Source: Rhodobacteraceae bacterium UBA1957 (GTDB lineage Bacteria > Pseudomonadota > Alphaproteobacteria > Rhodobacterales > Rhodobacteraceae). From it: DNA of 8,644 nt. The notes beneath the pieces are model-generated. The model was given only the letters and a program-made list of their open reading frames with translations. It had not been told where the DNA came from and ran no database searches. The DNA is taken from contig DDEJ01000163.1 of NCBI GenBank assembly GCA_002336405.1, forward strand, positions 1 to 8,644, written 5' to 3'. Below, piece after piece: positions 7,066 through 8,644 of the stretch (position 1 is its first letter; the number at the start of each line of letters is the position of its first letter). Position numbers and translations under genes: made by a program.

Positions 7066-8368
7066 ACCCCTGATCTTTGCCGCAACCAGCGATCTGGCTG
7101 GCAAGATGCGTGGCAAGGCTTTTCCCTTCAGAAAGCTAGAAAAGCGTGTCAAATCAGGCGTGGGTTGGGTGCCGACTAACGGGCTAATTACCTGTTTCGA
7201 CACTATCGCACCCTCGCCTTTCGGATCCCTTGGAGATCTGGCGCTGATGCCAGACCGCGAAACGTTGATTCAGGTCGATTTTGAAGATGGCAGCGCGCCG
7301 GAGTGCTTTTTGCTCTGCGATATTGCAACCACCGAAGGCGCACCATGGTCCTGCTGTACCCGTTCGATACTAAAAACTGCAATCGCCCGCCTTAAGGCCT
7401 GCGCGGGCGTGACCCTAAATGCCGCGTTCGAACATGAATTCCAGATCAAGCAGGGTCCGCGCGCGGGCGGCACAGCTTTTACTTTAGAAAGCTTCGCTGC
7501 CCAACGGGCTTTCGGCGAAACGCTGATGGGGGTGCTAGACAGAGCCGGTCTGCATACTGATAGCTATCTCAAGGAATATGGCGCCGATCAGTTTGAAGTC
7601 ACAGTTGAACCGCAACAGGGGGTGGTTGCCGCTGACGAAGCCGCGATCTTGCGCAGCCTGACCCACATGACAGCACGTCGGTTTGAGCAAGCAATCACTT
7701 TTTCCCCCATTACCGATCCGGCAGGCGTCGGCAACGGTGTGCATATCCACATGAGCTTTACAAATGCAGCGGGTGCACCCATCACTTACGATCCCGCCGG
7801 CCCTTGCGGCATGTCCCACACCACGCAGTGTTTTATTGCAGGTGTGCTGAAGTATCTGCCGCAAATTCTCTGCCTGTTGGCACCTTCAGTTATTTCTTAC
7901 ACTCGCCTGACCCCGCATCGTTGGAGTGCCGCCTTTAACAATTTGGGTTTCCAAGATCGCGAGACTGCGGTGCGAATTTGTCCGGTAACCGCAACCGATC
8001 CTATTGGTATAGCACAGCAATTCAACTTCGAGGTGCGCTGTTTAGATGCGGCTGCTTCGCCGCATTTGGCCCTTGCCGCGCTGGTCCACGCTGGTTGTCA
8101 GGGCATCGAGGACAATCTCGATGCCCCTGCAACATCTGAAGGGGACCTGTCCGAGCTATCGCCTAAAGCGTTGGCTGATAGCGGATATGTTCGCCTGCCC
8201 GAATCTCTTAAGACCGCCCTAGATACATTCGAGGCGGATAAAGTGGTACGAGGCTGGTTTCCAGATACTTTTTCTCTGGTCTACCTCGCTCATAAGCGCG
8301 CAGAGATCACATACGTTGAAGGCATGACGGATTTAGATCGCTATGACGCTTATGCAGGGATCTACTGA
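7055..8368 (+). CDS. glutamine-synthetase-family ligase (GlnA-like, substrate unknown)
   Basis: This 437-residue protein has the GS layout. An N-terminal beta-grasp domain (about 10-95) includes GWVPTNGLITCFD and SPFGSLGDLALMPD, and a catalytic domain follows from about 100. Metal and substrate positions are retained: Glu126 and Glu128 in FEHEF, Glu181 in QFEV, Glu195 in AADE, GVHIHMSF (228-235, both His kept), Arg284 in SYTRL, Arg302/Arg307 in DRETAVRI, and FEVRCLDAAASPHLALAAL (325-343). The adenylylation-loop tyrosine of classical GlnA (NLYDLPPEE) is absent; the region reads NLDAPATSEG. This and the divergent sequence suggest a GS-like ligase (PuuA/GlnA3/GlnA4 type) that joins glutamate to an amine, or an accessory GS, rather than the housekeeping enzyme. 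No PuuB/PuuC-like oxidase or dehydrogenase is in view. It is cotranscribed with the RpiR regulator. Confidence 0.88.
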   Translation: MVREPLIFAATSDLAGKMRGKAFPFRKLEKRVKSGVGWVPTNGLITCFDTIAPSPFGSLGDLALMPDRETLIQVDFEDGSAPECFLLCDIATTEGAPWSCCTRSILKTAIARLKACAGVTLNAAFEHEFQIKQGPRAGGTAFTLESFAAQRAFGETLMGVLDRAGLHTDSYLKEYGADQFEVTVEPQQGVVAADEAAILRSLTHMTARRFEQAITFSPITDPAGVGNGVHIHMSFTNAAGAPITYDPAGPCGMSHTTQCFIAGVLKYLPQILCLLAPSVISYTRLTPHRWSAAFNNLGFQDRETAVRICPVTATDPIGIAQQFNFEVRCLDAAASPHLALAALVHAGCQGIEDNLDAPATSEGDLSELSPKALADSGYVRLPESLKTALDTFEADKVVRGWFPDTFSLVYLAHKRAEITYVEGMTDLDRYDAYAGIY

Positions 8369-8431
8369 TATAGTCGGATTTTTTGAAAACTGAATAAAAT
8401 AACTTCTATTGAGCGATGTTGTCATCAAAAA
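8369..8431. other. AT-rich spacer downstream of the GS-like gene
   Basis: There is no gene and no convincing terminator here. A run of six T (about 8382-8387) is not preceded by a GC-rich stem. The drop in GC right after the ligase stop marks the end of the catabolic locus. Confidence 0.5.
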
Positions 8432-8578
8432 TTATTGTAGTTTGAAGTCCTTTTCTTTGCATTCTAAACAGTCTTCAATAGCCCAGTTAAAGATACCAGG
8501 CAGTTCTTGCATCAACTTATCGCTAAGGTGTGTGGGACGGTAATCTATACTGTTTGAAGACAAAGGCTGTGGCAGATC
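8432..8578 (-). pseudogene. relic of a phage/plasmid primase (P4/D5-type) C-terminal region
   Basis: A minus-strand frame bounded by TAA stops at 8579-8581 and 8432-8434 encodes about 49 residues. It includes HLSDKLMQ followed by ELPGIFNWAIEDCLE (about 8530-8462). This matches, from memory, the D..L..KL..ELPGILNWALEG..W pattern in the C-terminal part of P4-family/D5-type primase-helicases carried by phages, plasmids and integrative elements. The match starts without a plausible initiation codon, has the stop closely upstream and ends soon after the motif, so this looks like a decayed fragment rather than a gene. The usual downstream W..GL..P is already degraded (ECKEKDF). It could be chance, but the run of matching residues is long for that. 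Confidence 0.5.
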
Positions 8579-8644
8579 TTATCCTGCCTAAACCCTTTGC
8601 ACAGTTTGGTCGAGACAAAGCTGACGTTGCGCATTATCTGTATC
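8530..8644 (+). other. unidentified plus-strand open frame running off the right end
   Basis: After a TAA at 8524-8526 this frame stays open to the end of the window. Possible starts are GTG at 8530, TTG at 8554 and GTG at 8569, none with a good ribosome-binding site. It encodes a segment reading KAVADLILPKPFAQFGRDK and on to AHYLY. The composition is protein-like, but I do not recognise the family. It could be the start of a real gene, a transferred fragment, or chance. It overlaps the minus-strand primase relic over about 50 bases, and at most one of the two can be functional there. Confidence 0.25.

Noticed and set aside
8369..8400. possible terminator at the T-run after the GS-like gene
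   Set aside because: The T-run is not preceded by a GC-rich stem; only 3-4 bp chance pairings were found.

Overview
The window looks like a piece of an alphaproteobacterial chromosome, most likely a Rhodobacterales/Roseobacter-type organism. This is inferred from moderate GC, the branched-chain-amino-acid (LIV/HAAT) type ABC transporter with a fused permease-ATPase, and the type of glutamine-synthetase-family and RpiR-family proteins encoded. No rRNA, tRNA, CRISPR array or intact mobile element is visible.

Layout: two divergent transcription units leave a 116-base control region (6095-6210). Leftwards (minus strand) runs a six-gene, tightly packed operon: a fused LivM permease-LivG ATPase (6094-4310), a periplasmic substrate-binding protein (4289-3138), LivF ATPase (3133-2411), LivH permease (2409-1516), an N-formylglutamate-amidohydrolase-family enzyme (1519-743) and an isochorismatase-family cysteine hydrolase (742-101). 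Junctions are 20, 4 and 1 bases apart, then a 4-base ATGA overlap, then directly abutting. Rightwards (plus strand) runs a two-gene unit: an RpiR/SIS-domain regulator (6211-7065) overlapping by 11 bases a glutamine-synthetase-family ligase (7055-8368).

Reading as a system: the transporter probably imports a small nitrogenous solute. The two hydrolases would cleave formyl/amide C-N bonds, and the GS-like enzyme would either gamma-glutamylate an amine or capture released ammonia. The RpiR protein is the obvious local regulator. Each family is known; the combination has no specific substrate that I can assign, and it is the best candidate here for an undescribed catabolic pathway. The control region contains two AT-rich near-palindromes sharing the half-site TGATAAA, which are candidate operators.

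The flanks are non-coding or decayed. The left 100 bases hold no assignable gene. The right 276 bases hold what looks like a short, stop-bounded relic of the C-terminal part of a phage/plasmid (P4/D5-type) primase on the minus strand, suggesting the catabolic locus sits next to a former mobile-element insertion. An unidentified plus-strand open frame runs off the right end.
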